A DNA stretch of 64,000 nucleotides from Cladopsammia gracilis (taxonomy: Eukaryota; Cnidaria; Anthozoa; Scleractinia; Dendrophylliidae): the NCBI GenBank assembly GCA_022457155.1, contig JAJGOT010000347.1, positions 347,001 to 411,000 of the forward strand. The letters are read 5' to 3'. Every line of letters starts with the position of its first letter. Position 1 is the stretch's first letter. Positions 18,658 to 28,544 of this stretch are shown in pieces. The notes under the pieces were generated by a model. That model saw only the letters and a list, made by a program, of their open reading frames with translations, was not told the DNA's origin and did not search any database. Position numbers and translations under genes: made by a program.

Positions 18658-19140
18658 TCACTCAAATCTTCTCCCCCATTCTTTCTCAAACTTCTCCAAA
18701 TCCAACCCCAAATCAATCACAATTCCATCAATCGCCTCCATCGCAGGGAGAAATTCATCCCTGTCGAATTTTCCTCCCCGCAAAGCGAAGCGCAAATCAC
18801 TCAATGTTTTCTCGTAGGTGGTGAAAGCAAACTTCGCCATCTCAATTTTGCTTTTCAGGTTCTTCATTTCATTGGCGGTTTTCAAGACTAATCCTGCTCC
18901 TGAAATCACTCCCAACACGATTGGGTTGAGAGTTGCTGCCCCAGCAATCGTCCCGATTGCAACCAAACCGGAAGAGGTCAAATTCAGGAGCAGATTCATT
19001 TTCTTGAATCGACCATGCGCTCGTTTCAGGCACCAGAATTTTTTGTGATAAAATCGGAAGAGTTTTTTGATCTCTTCCAGTTCTTCTTCCCGAATTGCGG
19101 GGTCGATGTGATTGAAAGCAAAGATGCTTTGTTTTCTCAT
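18658..19140 (-). CDS. Conserved Polinton membrane-associated protein
   Basis: 160 residues. The N-terminus is charged, with a Trp/Tyr/Lys-rich segment (FYHKKFWCLKRAH), followed by a long hydrophobic hairpin (LTSSGLVAIGTIAGAATLNP, then VLGVISGAGLVL; about residues 55-88) and a helical C-terminal half. I recall this family as frequent among cnidarian Polinton proteins, without known function. The two adjoining hydrophobic segments suggest membrane insertion. Intact, last gene of a three-gene minus-strand block behind fibre and ATPase. Confidence 0.5.
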   Translation of the reverse strand: MRKQSIFAFNHIDPAIREEELEEIKKLFRFYHKKFWCLKRAHGRFKKMNLLLNLTSSGLVAIGTIAGAATLNPIVLGVISGAGLVLKTANEMKNLKSKIEMAKFAFTTYEKTLSDLRFALRGGKFDRDEFLPAMEAIDGIVIDLGLDLEKFEKEWGRRFE

Positions 19141-19198
19141 TTTTCAGGGAGAAATCATATTTCGATCATGCCTATCTTGTTTCAAAAACCAGCGAAAG

Positions 19199-20968
19199 TT
19201 AAACTGCCTCATACGACCCGATCACCAGGTCATCTTGAGGGGAAAAAGAAAAATTAGTCATGCTTGGGATTTCAATTCCATCCCCAATATGAAATTTCTG
19301 TCTTCTGCTTCTATTTCCAGTCCAGGTTCTTTCAAATTTACGGTTATTCACTGACATGGAGAAAGTCAAATCAATCTTTGGGACATTCGTTATTGAGGCA
19401 TGAAATAACCCCACTTCCACCAGTTTTGTTTTCATTGGGAAGAAAAGAAACCTCGAGGTGCTGCCGATGAATAAAAACTTTTCGCTATCATCATTTTTTC
19501 GAAAGACGCCGGTTTCCACAATTCTACTCCCAGACAAGTTGTGGCCATTCAAATCCAAGTCAGCCTCCATAACCATCTTCCCGCCCTCAAAAACGAAAGG
19601 GGAATCGAAGACGCTGCTTTCAACATCAGGTTGAGAACCAGCAATGCCATATATGATCAACTTTGCGTTTCCTTTTTCGGCTGACTCGGCAGTTCCCCGC
19701 CATTTCAGATCCAGGAAAATAAATTCAGGCGGAGAGATCTGCCATTTATGCATGTGGATGATGGATCTGGAATACCCAGAAAACTTCTTTGTTGATTGCT
19801 GATTGATATTCAGACTTGTGCTCACAACGTTGACGCTCACGCCATCCATTGACGCGGGGAAGAATTCAATGCAAATCGTGTATTCTCCCTCTGGTAATTT
19901 GTACATATTGAATCCAAGTCTCCCATCGTATTCATTGAAATGATCTTTGGTTATTTGCAAGTCATACGCCTTCTTGTTGAAAAGATGCGGCGAATTTGAA
20001 AAATCAGTTATCCCAGTCACTGTCATATTATGTTCAGAGCTGGATTCATCCACATTTTCCATCAGATAGCGGAATGCGTCCTTTGGGTGAGAGGTTGACG
20101 TGATATGCGATTCATTGACATATTCTTTAAGTTTCTCTTCTAATTCCATCGTGTGGGCTACCACACCTCCTATCTTGTTATCCACATAAGATTTTGACGT
20201 GGGTTGATGCTTCAGAGTTGGCGCTGCAATATTGTTGATTTGTTGCGAGTTCATATCCAGGTTTCCGGTCATTGTCCCGCCTTCCAACGAAAGCTTTTTC
20301 CCAGCTGCGCCATCCACATATCTTTTATTTGCGCCTTGGTCGGCAACTTGGTCGGGATCTTTCACGTTAAAAATGGTGTGATTTCCCATATCCAAAGCCG
20401 TCTCCATTGGAAACGTCTCTTTGCGGCTGAGAAAGATATTCTTGGCGTCATTATAAGAAACCAGGTTGTTATAATGCGCTCCCAAATCATGATACGTCTG
20501 CTGTTTTGAGTTTTTGACGTTGAAAAGTTCTTTTCAATCCAGGTCCTTCGTGACTTCATGAGTGGGAGCCGGAGCATCAGGGTGGAATTTCTTCAATGTG
20601 ACCATATTCACCGCTGACAAATCATTGTCTTCATCAGTGTCCAAATTGACGATCAATTTGCGATTCATTTCTATTTCCCCGGGGTTGATGAGTTTTTGCC
20701 CCCTGAGATCAAGATCCCCAGTCATATGGGAAGACCCATCCACCTGGAGAGAATCTGCCCGCAATTGCGTTGCAAGCGTGTCAACTTGATGCTTTGTGAT
20801 TGCATCCGAATTCCCCGTTCCTTCGGCGACATTGGTCATTTTTTTGTTTTGAAGATCGAAGTCTCCTGAAGGCGTCAGCTTGAAACCAACGCCTGGCAAT
20901 CCATCTTTTCCATCTTTTCCTCCCGCGAAGCGAGTTGTTTCAGAAAGCAATCCATTTGAATAACTCAT
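19199..20968 (-). pseudogene. Phage tail-fibre-like attachment protein with one stop
   Basis: Minus strand from the ATG at 20968 (TTTAAAATG) to 19199; one in-frame TGA at about 20532 splits it, and the frame is the same on both sides. The N-terminus has a short collagen-like GGKDGKDGLPG. Several fibre repeats of the form (G)-x-L-D-L/M-x-G/N-x-x-I-x-N...Y-V-D follow: DFDLQNKKMTNV, MTGDLDLRGQKLINP, LDMGNHTIFNVKDP...KRYVDG, MTGNLDMNSQQINNIAAP...SYVDN. The C-terminal half is beta-rich. In phages such repeats form the fibre shaft; here the protein would be a capsid spike. It overlaps the end of the ATPase gene by the TAAAATG junction. Confidence 0.65.
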
Positions 20969-20969
20969 T

Positions 20970-21605
20970 TTAAATGCTTTCATCAAAGTTTTTGGCAATG
21001 AATTTCCTCGGCTTATCCACATACAGGAAAGAGAAGGGCTGCGCCGTTGCTTTCCGATAATCTTCTTTGCTGACATTATTATCCCGACATAACTCAGCAA
21101 TTTCTTTGTTGCTTGGGAATTCAAAAATGCAAAATTGCGAACAATTCAGGCGGATATCTTTTGGTGTTCTGAAATAACTTTGCGAAAGATAAATCACGGA
21201 ACAATTCTTGTGCCTCCCCTGAATGAAATAATCAATCAATGGTTTTTGGTTCTTTTCGGAAACAAAATCATCGAAAACAACCAGTTTTTGATTCTCCCCT
21301 GTCAATTCAGAAACTGGGATGATTTCATCCGGGGATGCTTCCACAACATCATACCCAACTTCTTTGCTGATTGGGCGAAATTTTTTCAGCAGATGCTGAT
21401 ATTTGGTTTGGTCAAGATTTTTCGCATAGAGATAGATTTTATCGTAGAAGAGCAGCGGGCGGAGGATCATATCCAGGAGAACATTTGTTTTCCCCGATCC
21501 TGAAGGGCCACAGATCAACATTCTGAAAGTTCGATCCGGCATGAAAGGGTGACGTTGTTTGAAATTGGCTTCGCGATCCTGACAATCATAATTTGGAATC
21601 TTCAT
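20970..21605 (-). CDS. Genome-packaging ATPase (FtsK/HerA-A32 type) of the Polinton
   Basis: 211 residues from the ATG at 21605 (AATAAAATG); an in-frame ATG at 21620 would add five residues. Walker A is LICGPSGSGKTNVLLDM near residue 30, Walker B is KLVVFDDFVSE, followed by the sensor-like VIYLSQSYF. Family-typical length and intact. It powers DNA packaging into the capsid. The 66 bp upstream form a divergent promoter region shared with the + strand gene at 21672. Its stop codon overlaps the motif that starts the fibre gene. Confidence 0.85.
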   Translation of the reverse strand: MKIPNYDCQDREANFKQRHPFMPDRTFRMLICGPSGSGKTNVLLDMILRPLLFYDKIYLYAKNLDQTKYQHLLKKFRPISKEVGYDVVEASPDEIIPVSELTGENQKLVVFDDFVSEKNQKPLIDYFIQGRHKNCSVIYLSQSYFRTPKDIRLNCSQFCIFEFPSNKEIAELCRDNNVSKEDYRKATAQPFSFLYVDKPRKFIAKNFDESI

Positions 21606-21671
21606 TTTATTAATGTACATGGCGTTTTACATCTTGTTCTTCACCCCAAATTTGTGTTTCTGGGATATAAA

Positions 21672-22642
21672 ATGAGTCTTTTGAAATGGCAAGAAATGGC
21701 CAAAAGCAAATCTGCTTTGGGGAAAAAGTCAACTTTGTTCACAATGCTATCACCCAGAAAAAGTTGGGTGAAGAGACAAGTCAAATCGGACTTGAAAAAA
21801 CATTCAAACCCATCACAGCGAAACTGGATTAGGTGATTGCGTCGAATTTGGGGCCACTCCCGAAAATCCGGAAAAAGAAAAAAGTCAAACCAGCAGAAAT
21901 CGATTATCTCCCCGAAGTCGATCCATTTGAAGAGATGGATGTCGAAGGTTTGTTTGATGAGGCCGTTCCATCCCAACCCAAGAAGCAAATTCCAGCAGCT
22001 CCTCCAACATATGAAGAAGTTGTGCAAGAGGTAGGGAAAGATCCACCTGAATATGAAGAAGACGATTTCCCAGATTATGCTCTTGCGCCGGGCGATGAAG
22101 AGGAAGAGGAAGAGGAAGATGAAGTCAATAAAACATTGAGAGACCTGGACCACATGGATTACAATACTGTGGAGGAAACTCTCAGGGAAAATATTTCAAC
22201 AAAGAGGAAAATCGATTATCTCCAGGGTCTTTTGATCCGTGCAAACTACAGAAGAAATCAGTTGAAGGGCTACAAATCATCTTGGACCAAAAAATTCAAA
22301 AAAGGGGAAATAACGGAAGAGCAAATGACGTTGCAACATCGAAGGATAAATCACGCAGCCCGAGCTCTGACTGAATACATAGAACATTATAAAGACAAAG
22401 CGGGAAAGATGAAGGCGGGTTCGGGGTTGAAAAAAAGAAAAAAAGGCGGCGCCATCCGTTTTTTCTCCAACCCCGCAGATCTCCTCCAGAAACTTGAAGT
22501 CATCGTTGGCTCCATTCTTGCTGGGAATACGAATCAGGGCGTCAGAAATACCGGAGTTGGCATTCTCGATCTTCTCCTGAAAGAGGGAGTCATCAATCGT
22601 TCCCAGCATGAGAAGCTCTTCAGAAAATATTTCAAACTCTAA
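21672..22642 (+). pseudogene. PPxY-containing virion protein, frameshifted
   Basis: Begins MSLLKWQEMAKSKSALG at 21672 (TATAAAATG). The frame slips near 21800 and the continuation (21833-22642) is preceded by a TAG. The C-terminal part has two PPxY late-domain motifs, PPTYEEVV and PPEYEEDD, separated by 12 residues, an acidic tract, a basic helical region and a hydrophobic end. PPxY motifs recruit NEDD4-type ubiquitin ligases; adenovirus protein VI and retroviral Gag use them, so a membrane or entry-associated internal capsid protein is plausible (inference). First gene of the long + strand virion block; its stop overlaps the next start (TAAaATG). Confidence 0.5.
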
Positions 22643-22643
22643 A

Positions 22644-23420
22644 ATGGAAATCGAAAGAGAAATTGTCCTGTCCTCCTTTTCCGTCAAGACTGGGGGAAAC
22701 AAACCAGAAAATTTCACAACAAAATTCAATCGGCCCATTGTTTTGGATTCAAATTCCCAGTATGTTGTTGGGTTGAATCGAGTCATCAATATGAGTTTTA
22801 CGTGGTATAACATCAATGCTGGCCGCCAGAATCAACTGATCAGATTCAGCTCTGACGGCGGGAAAACATTTTCCGATATCACCTTCCCAGCTGGGGTTTG
22901 GGAATATGAGGGGATGAATGATTTTATTCGAAAAGCAACAGGTCCACTCGCAGGATCCACCCCGGAAAAGAATGAAAAATTCCCAATCAATCTTGCTTTC
23001 TCTCCCACAACCTTCAGAACGACAATCACACTGGCAGAAAATTATCAGCTTGATTTCACCTAATCCAACTTCGGCGATCTCGTTGGTTTTGATAAAAAGA
23101 TTCTGAAAGACAAAGTCAACATTGGCCCCAGAGTTCCAAACCTCAGCCAAGATACTGATTTGTTGAACGTTCATTGCGCTCTCACAAGTGATTCGCTTGT
23201 GGATGGAGAAGAGAGCGATATCATCTTCTCCTTTTCAACATCTGTGCTGAGACCATCATATAGTTTTACCCTTGAACCCATGAGAACCACATTCAGCCCT
23301 GTAAATAAAAACACAATAAGCTCCATTCGAATCTATATCACTGATGGCAAAAGGCGAATTGTTGATTTGAATGGGGCTGATACGGCGTTCTCGCTTATCT
23401 TGAAAAAGCAAATAAAATGA
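22644..23420 (+). pseudogene. Penton-like minor capsid protein of the Polinton, one stop
   Basis: From ATG 22644. The N-terminal part has FTTKFNRPIVLDSNSQYVVG and an MSFTWYNI segment; the frame ends at a TAA (about 23061), then the sequence continues with VGFDKKILKD and ends in IRIYITDGKRRIVDLNG. This arrangement (F-x-x-x-F-x-x-P-I-x-L ... Y-x-x-x-L-N; then I-x-I-x-I-T-D ... D) is that of Polinton penton (single jelly roll) proteins. Not enough is left between the two pieces to decide whether it is one nonsense codon alone. Its TGA overlaps the following ATG (ATGA). Confidence 0.6.
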
Positions 23421-23854
23421 AACCTTATGAATTCTCTCGTTATTATCACCCCCAGCTGGGGCGGTTTGTCTTCCGGCACAAAGGAACAGGTTTGATTGTG
23501 GACAATATTTTCAAACCAATGAGGAAGGTCGCATCAGTCATCTTCAATAAATTCGCAAAACTCACTGCGAAAAAAGCATTGGAATCAGGAATTTCTCACG
23601 CTGGGGATAAACTCGGTAAAAAAGCAGTTGAAAAATCTGGTGATTTGATCATGAAAAAACTGGGAAATATGAGAAAAGGGAAACCACCAGGCAAAACAAA
23701 GCCACCAGCTCTCGCTTCGCTCGCTTCGCTTCGCTCAGCTCGACCACAATCACCCCCTGCGTCAACCTCCGGAGAGCGACCGCAGGGAGAAAGTTCCGAT
23801 GCTATATTGAACAGGTTGATCTCGGGGCAAGGAATTCGAAAAAGAAAAAAATGA
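23417..23854 (+). CDS. Basic virion core-like protein
   Basis: 145 residues from ATG 23417 (AATAAAATG). An N-terminal aromatic/basic part with YYHPQLGRFVFRHKGTG, an amphipathic basic middle (KLTAKKALESG...), then a Lys/Pro-rich region, a Ser/Ala/Arg insert encoded by a repeated GCTTCGCTTCGCTC motif, and a basic end IRKRKK. Likely a DNA-binding core protein. Intact; 6 bp from the major capsid gene. Confidence 0.5.
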   Translation: MKPYEFSRYYHPQLGRFVFRHKGTGLIVDNIFKPMRKVASVIFNKFAKLTAKKALESGISHAGDKLGKKAVEKSGDLIMKKLGNMRKGKPPGKTKPPALASLASLRSARPQSPPASTSGERPQGESSDAILNRLISGQGIRKRKK

Positions 23855-23860
23855 TTTAAA

Positions 23861-25147
23861 ATGGCTTTTCGATCGAGTGAATATCTTCAAAGAAATGAAT
23901 TAGTACGCTTCCAGCTGGATGATGTAATCAGAGCTCCAGCTAATAATGATCATCAAAGGAAAAATGCTTATAAATTCACAATTAATGACAGATCGGCATT
24001 CTATGATTGGTATAATGCGTATTTCGAGGTGCAGTTTCAACTCCAAAAACTGGCAGATGGTGCTGGCTATGCCGCAGCTGACAGAATCACAGTGATCAAT
24101 GGCGCTCATTCCCTGATTAATCACCTGAAGATTAGTTCTGCTGGAAAGATTATTTATGATACTGATAATCTGCATAAAGTCTGTTTCACAAAGAATTTGC
24201 TGGAATACTCCGATGACTTCAGCAGATCAGTCGCCAAGAACAGTTTCTGGTATTTGGATACTGATGCAACAACCGCTAATACGAATCTTGGATTTGAAGC
24301 TCGGCGGGTGCAAACTCAAGCAGTTCAAGACAATGGAAACGGCGGTGCAAAGAACATTAACACGATCATTCCCCTGAATCGTTTTTCCTTTTTCGAAGAG
24401 TTGGAAGATAAGATGCTTGTGCCTATGCAGCTTCAATTCGAGATAACACTTAATGATGATGGGGAGCTGATTCATATGGCAAACGGCGTTGATGCTGGAA
24501 GAGTTGTTGTGAACCGATTTTTGCTTTGGGTGCCAAGATTGACTCCCAAAGATTCTCTGTATGACAAATTTGTCAGCTCATTCCTGAAAGAAACGCAATG
24601 GAAATATCTGAGAGAAATGTATCATCAATCAGCTCCCGCAACATCATCAGGATTCTTCCAGATCTCAGCGAGCATTGACAATGTGAGGCATATTTTTGTC
24701 TGGCTGAAAAGAACCGCTCCTCCCAATGACGACCAGGCAGAAGACAATCCCTATCTGATGGACACTTTCAAGCTGAATGCGGGAAATAATGGTTCATCCT
24801 TATCAAACTGTCGATTGGAATATGGAAACGGAGTTTTCTACCCGGAAACAGAGTACGACAGCGAAAGCAAAGTGAGGATTTTCCAGGATGTCATGGCTTA
24901 TGCAATACGGAAAAATGATTTCAACACAGGGACACAGTTGAATCTGGCCAATTTCAAGGCTTATTATCCGCTAATTTATTTCGATCTGACTTATCAAACG
25001 GAAAAACCGACAAGAGATCCCAAGCAGTTGATATTCAGGTATCGATTGAACGCAGATGCAGCGGCAAACTTCAATGTACATGCAATAGTTCTTTATGAAC
25101 AAGAAGTGAAAATTGATAAGATTGGAAATGAGCTGGTCATCGTGTAG
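23861..25147 (+). CDS. Major capsid protein of the Polinton
   Basis: 428 residues, uninterrupted, from ATG 23861 (TTTAAAATG). Starts MAFRSSEYLQRNELVRFQL; it is beta-rich with evenly spaced aromatic residues and no low complexity. Position between core protein and precore/protease genes and its size fit the double jelly-roll major capsid protein. Unlike most neighbouring genes it is undamaged. The first viral cassette has a different capsid protein, so the two elements belong to separate lineages. Confidence 0.65.
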   Translation: MAFRSSEYLQRNELVRFQLDDVIRAPANNDHQRKNAYKFTINDRSAFYDWYNAYFEVQFQLQKLADGAGYAAADRITVINGAHSLINHLKISSAGKIIYDTDNLHKVCFTKNLLEYSDDFSRSVAKNSFWYLDTDATTANTNLGFEARRVQTQAVQDNGNGGAKNINTIIPLNRFSFFEELEDKMLVPMQLQFEITLNDDGELIHMANGVDAGRVVVNRFLLWVPRLTPKDSLYDKFVSSFLKETQWKYLREMYHQSAPATSSGFFQISASIDNVRHIFVWLKRTAPPNDDQAEDNPYLMDTFKLNAGNNGSSLSNCRLEYGNGVFYPETEYDSESKVRIFQDVMAYAIRKNDFNTGTQLNLANFKAYYPLIYFDLTYQTEKPTRDPKQLIFRYRLNADAAANFNVHAIVLYEQEVKIDKIGNELVIV

Positions 25148-25175
25148 GGACTGAAAACATATTTTGTCATTTAAA

Positions 25176-26028
25176 ATGACAACATATCACCCATATAAAG
25201 TAAATCTGTCTGGAGGACAAAAAAGTAAGCTTGGAAGAGCATTCAAAGCAAACTGCGCTATCACCCTGAGATTGGACAACAAACAAACAAGCGGAAATGA
25301 TGAACTGATGCTCACGGCAAATCAAATAAAACGAATCAGAAAAGCTGCGGCTTTGGGAAAAGGAGTTGAGATAAAGATATCGAAAACGCAAATCCGAAAA
25401 GTGATGCGACAGGGTGGAAATCTTTTCTCTGCTATTGTTCCCCTGGCTCGTTCCCTGGCACCCACCCTGGCAAAGACACTTGGGCTGTCAGCATTGGCTG
25501 GTTTGGCGAGTGAAGGAGCGAGTCAAGTTGTGAAAAAAATAAGTGGGAGCGGGCAAACTGGCGGATTTCTCATTCCCCAAGATAAAATTCAAAAACTGAT
25601 TGACAATAAACATCTGTTGACAAATAAACAGAAACAGGACATTTTGACTGCCCTGAAATCAGGGGGGCAACTGACGATGAAACCATCAGCAAAACAAGCT
25701 GGTGGAGCATTGGGAACAATTCTGGCTTCCATTGGAATCCCGCTGGCGCTGGACATGGTGAAAAATTTGTTTGGGAAGGGAGCGGCGCAGCCGCGACCTC
25801 GACTGAAAGGAGAAGGCGCTCCAAGACTTGGACGTCCAAAAGGAAAAGGAGCGCCGAGATTGGGAGCCCCTTCGCTGCACTCCGCTTTGGAACCACCTCC
25901 CCCATTCGTCGGAACCTGGGAACGAAAAACTGTTGGGATGGGAAAAAAACAAAAAAAAAGGAACGGGACTTCTGCTGGGATCGAAAAGTCCATTCAACAA
26001 CATCCCAATTCTCGGGGCGATTTTGTGA
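25176..26028 (+). pseudogene. Precore/core protein upstream of adenain, frameshifted
   Basis: From ATG 25176 (TTTAAAATG): MTTYHPYKVNLSGGQKSKLG, an LTANQIKRIRKA helix, KISKTQIRKVMRQGG, a Gly/Ala-rich hydrophobic segment, TGGFLIPQDKIQKLI, and a second LGTILASIGIPLAL segment. I recall this as a common Polinton family. The end (KGTGLLLGSKSPFNNIPILG) lies in another frame, so there was an indel near 25930. Probable processing by adenain (GG-containing sites) is inference. Followed immediately by the protease. Confidence 0.55.
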
Positions 26029-26439
26029 AGCCGAAATTCGTGAACAAACCCCTGAGCAACCTTGATCTCATGAAGTGGATTGATTTTCTGAAAATTCCCA
26101 ATTTCAAAGGGATTTTCGCCAGGGATGAAGTGAGGCCCCGAGAACACAGCCCCTGCATTATCAATCTTGATTCCCTTGCAAATGCCGGAACTCACTGGGT
26201 TTGTTGCGCTCCCTCTGGGAAATTCACGTGGTATTTCGACTCTTTTGGGATGGGATTCCAAACCAGTGATTTGGAACAGCAGTCAGTATCAAAACATAGA
26301 TAGTGTCCTTTGTGGGTATTATTGCCTGTTTTTCCTCCATCAATGGTCGCAGGGGAAAGATTTCTATGATATTCTCAAACCTCTCAGTCTGACTAATACA
26401 GCGCAAAATGAGAAATTCATAAAAGAATATTTCGATTGA
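26025..26439 (+). pseudogene. Adenain-type protease of the Polinton, frameshifted, GTG start
   Basis: The first part (to about 26250) carries AGTHWVCCAP with the catalytic His and YFDSFGMG; the second, in another frame to 26439, carries QYQNIDSVLCGYYC with the catalytic Cys and KDFYDIL. The slip is near 26255. The expected initiator position is GTG (26025-26027), overlapping the precore stop; an internal Met at residue 15 could substitute. Same role as the adenain in the first cassette, but clearly divergent from it. Confidence 0.75.
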
Positions 26440-26441
26440 AA

Positions 26442-27246
26442 ATGGAATCATATTGCGTGAAGGAAAAAAGATTCACGTCAAATGTACCCGGTTCAGAACG
26501 CCGCGTCACAACAAAAAACGACAGGATAATAGAGAAAGCCAAATGCGCTTCCTGCGGGAAAACGAAAGCTCGATTTGTTTCGGGAAACTGAGTCTGCCCT
26601 CACAAGGTAGGGGCTTTGGAGAGTTGGCACTGACTGGCGTCGCGCATGCTCTTCCCTGGCTCGGGAAAAAAACAGTTGAAATGGGCCGTTATGGAGCCAG
26701 TGAATTATTGCGAAACAAAAACACTCAGAAAAAAGCATTGGATTTTGCCCTGGACAAGATGAAACCATTTCTTGCAAAAACCTCTGCTGATATGATGAAT
26801 GAGCTGAGCACAGCGATCCGACCAAACAGAAAATATAAGACAGATCGAGCAGATTTGGATGGGGGTGCTTTAGATGTTCATTCCCTGATTGGGAAGCTGC
26901 CAAGACCAAAGAAAGGTTTCACCCTCCCAGGGCATAATTATACAGGCCCCTGGAACCCACTCGAAAAACAAGTCAGATTTGATGAAAATGGAAAGATTCT
27001 CGAAATTATGCAGCAACCCACAGGTAAAACAGATCAATTGCTATGCAACACGATGTGGATTATTCCGTCTGCGCAAAACAATCAAACCCGCGTAAATGTA
27101 AAAACAAAGCCGACAGGAAAATGGTTGCCGCTTTGGATGCCATTCCCTGGAAAGAAAGACAGTGGGGTCATGCTTTGGCGCGAAACACAATTCAAACAAA
27201 ACAGAAACTTGGCCTCGGCGCTCCAAAAAACGGGAAAAGATTTTGA
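26442..27246 (+). pseudogene. Phospholipase A2-like (parvovirus VP1-type) protein, broken
   Basis: Starts at ATG 26442: a zinc-ribbon-like KCASCGKTKARF appears in the first frame, which then stops. The second frame carries a Ca-binding-loop-like LPGHNYTGPWNPL, and the third (about 27043-27246) carries the catalytic-type QHDVDYSVC and NKADRKMVAAL. The order matches the PLA2 domain of parvovirus capsids, which assists escape from endosomes. At least two frame changes separate the motifs, so the enzyme is not produced as written. Lies between adenain and integrase. Confidence 0.6.
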
Positions 27247-28193
27247 GTGAAGGCCAGTGGACTCAAAATCTGGCAAACGAATTACACCGGCCAATCAGGC
27301 GGCGCTTTCCAAAGAGGCGAGTCATTTCATATGGGATTGACAACATCTGGGCAGCTGATCTAGTCGAGATGGGGAAATTTTCGAGGTGGAATAAAGGGAT
27401 CAGATATCTCCTGATGGTGATCGATGTTTTCTCAAAATTCGGTTGGATTCGTCCCCTGAAAGACAAGCGAGGTCAAACAGTGGCTGATGCTTTCAAAGAT
27501 ATATTTAAAACGAAGCGAAAACCGAAAATGCTTTGGACTGACAAAGGATCTGAATTTTTCAATGGAACAATGAAAAATCTGCTTGATAAGAATGCGATAA
27601 AACTGTATACGACACAAAACGAAGAAAAGGCATCTGTTGTTGAGCGCTGGAACAGGTCTTTCAAGGAGAAACTCTTTAAAATGTTTTCTGCTAACAACAA
27701 TACAATATACTGGGACAAACTGGGCAAATTAGCGGATGAATATAACCACCGTTTTCATTCGAGCATTCGAATGACTCCCGCAGAGGCGAGCAAACAGGAA
27801 AATGGGAGACAGGTTTTCGCTAATTTATACGGAGATTTAATTTATGCTAAACACAACCCGGCAAAATTCAGGGTTGGCGACAGAGTCCGAATTTCAAAGT
27901 TTAAACGAAAAATATTTGACAAAGGTTTCACGCCGAACTGGACAGAGGAGATATTTGTGATTGACGAAATATTAAACACAAACCCTGTAACGTATAAATT
28001 AGTCGATCCGTTGGGAGAATCAATCACCGGATCATTTTACGAGGCGGAACTTCAAAGAACAACGCAAGATGTGTTTCGAATTGAAAAAGTTATTCGCCGC
28101 GATAATAGGCGAAAACTCGCGCTTGTAAAATGGACAGGTTACCCCGATAAATTTAATTCTTGGGTTCCATTGAGCGATGTTCAAAATCTCTGA
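27162..28193 (+). CDS. Retroviral-type integrase with C-terminal chromodomain
   Basis: 343 residues; the ATG at 27162 overlaps the end of the PLA2-like gene, and the real start may be further in (the conserved sequence begins near LSEGQWTQNLANELH). The DDE core has WAADLVEM, LWTDKGSEFF and ASVVERWNRSF as the catalytic D, D and E segments, an SH3-like region with RVGDRVRISKF, and a chromodomain ending LVKWTGYPDKFNSWVPL. It integrates the element, giving 6-bp duplications. The chromodomain may target methylated histone. Intact. Confidence 0.9.
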   Translation: MGSCFGAKHNSNKTETWPRRSKKREKILSEGQWTQNLANELHRPIRRRFPKRRVISYGIDNIWAADLVEMGKFSRWNKGIRYLLMVIDVFSKFGWIRPLKDKRGQTVADAFKDIFKTKRKPKMLWTDKGSEFFNGTMKNLLDKNAIKLYTTQNEEKASVVERWNRSFKEKLFKMFSANNNTIYWDKLGKLADEYNHRFHSSIRMTPAEASKQENGRQVFANLYGDLIYAKHNPAKFRVGDRVRISKFKRKIFDKGFTPNWTEEIFVIDEILNTNPVTYKLVDPLGESITGSFYEAELQRTTQDVFRIEKVIRRDNRRKLALVKWTGYPDKFNSWVPLSDVQNL

Positions 28194-28234
28194 GACATTA
28201 TGATCACATGTGATAAAAACGCGTGAACACTGGA

Positions 28235-28276
28235 ACACAGGAAGTTTGAGTTAAAAAAACACAGGAAGTTTGAGTT
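28235..28276. repeat. Direct duplication ACACAGGAAGTTTGAGTTAAA
   Basis: Two consecutive copies of a ~21-base unit between the integrase stop and a TATA box; possible upstream element of the following promoter. Confidence 0.6.
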
Positions 28277-28314
28277 AAAATAAAGATGATGTAATGAGAT
28301 GATGCAATTCACAC

Positions 28315-28345
28315 TATATAAACACAAACACTGCGCGAGCAACTT
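28315..28345 (+). promoter_or_regulatory. TATATAAA promoter of the small ORF
   Basis: TATATAAA at 28315-28322, 39 bp before the ATG at 28361, with a start-like CTTCAGTAG in between. This is one of the few classical TATA boxes in the Polinton, in contrast to the TAAAATG starts. Confidence 0.5.
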
Positions 28346-28360
28346 CAGTAGAAAACAAAC

Positions 28361-28528
28361 ATGAACAGTGAGCAGATGTTAAAAGACATAAACCAATCTT
28401 TTCGCGAACTTGGCACAAAACAACCAGATATTCAACCTTACTTACAAAGGTGCTTGGATGAGATAAAGGAAAAGTTTACTGGTGAGACAGAAGGCAAGCC
28501 AACGGAAGACAAAAAACCTACTTTTTAG
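28361..28528 (+). CDS. Small acidic helical protein of 55 residues
   Basis: ATG 28361 to TAG 28528. MNSEQMLKDINQSFREL is followed by YLQRCLDEIKEKFTG and a hydrophilic end. A well placed TATA box precedes it. It recalls short regulatory proteins of small DNA viruses by size only; no family recognised. Confidence 0.45.
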   Translation: MNSEQMLKDINQSFRELGTKQPDIQPYLQRCLDEIKEKFTGETEGKPTEDKKPTF

Positions 28529-28544
28529 AGCAGCGTTATTTAAA

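Noticed and set aside
18517..18891. 124-codon + strand frame
   Set aside because: Antisense to the conserved membrane-protein gene on the minus strand.
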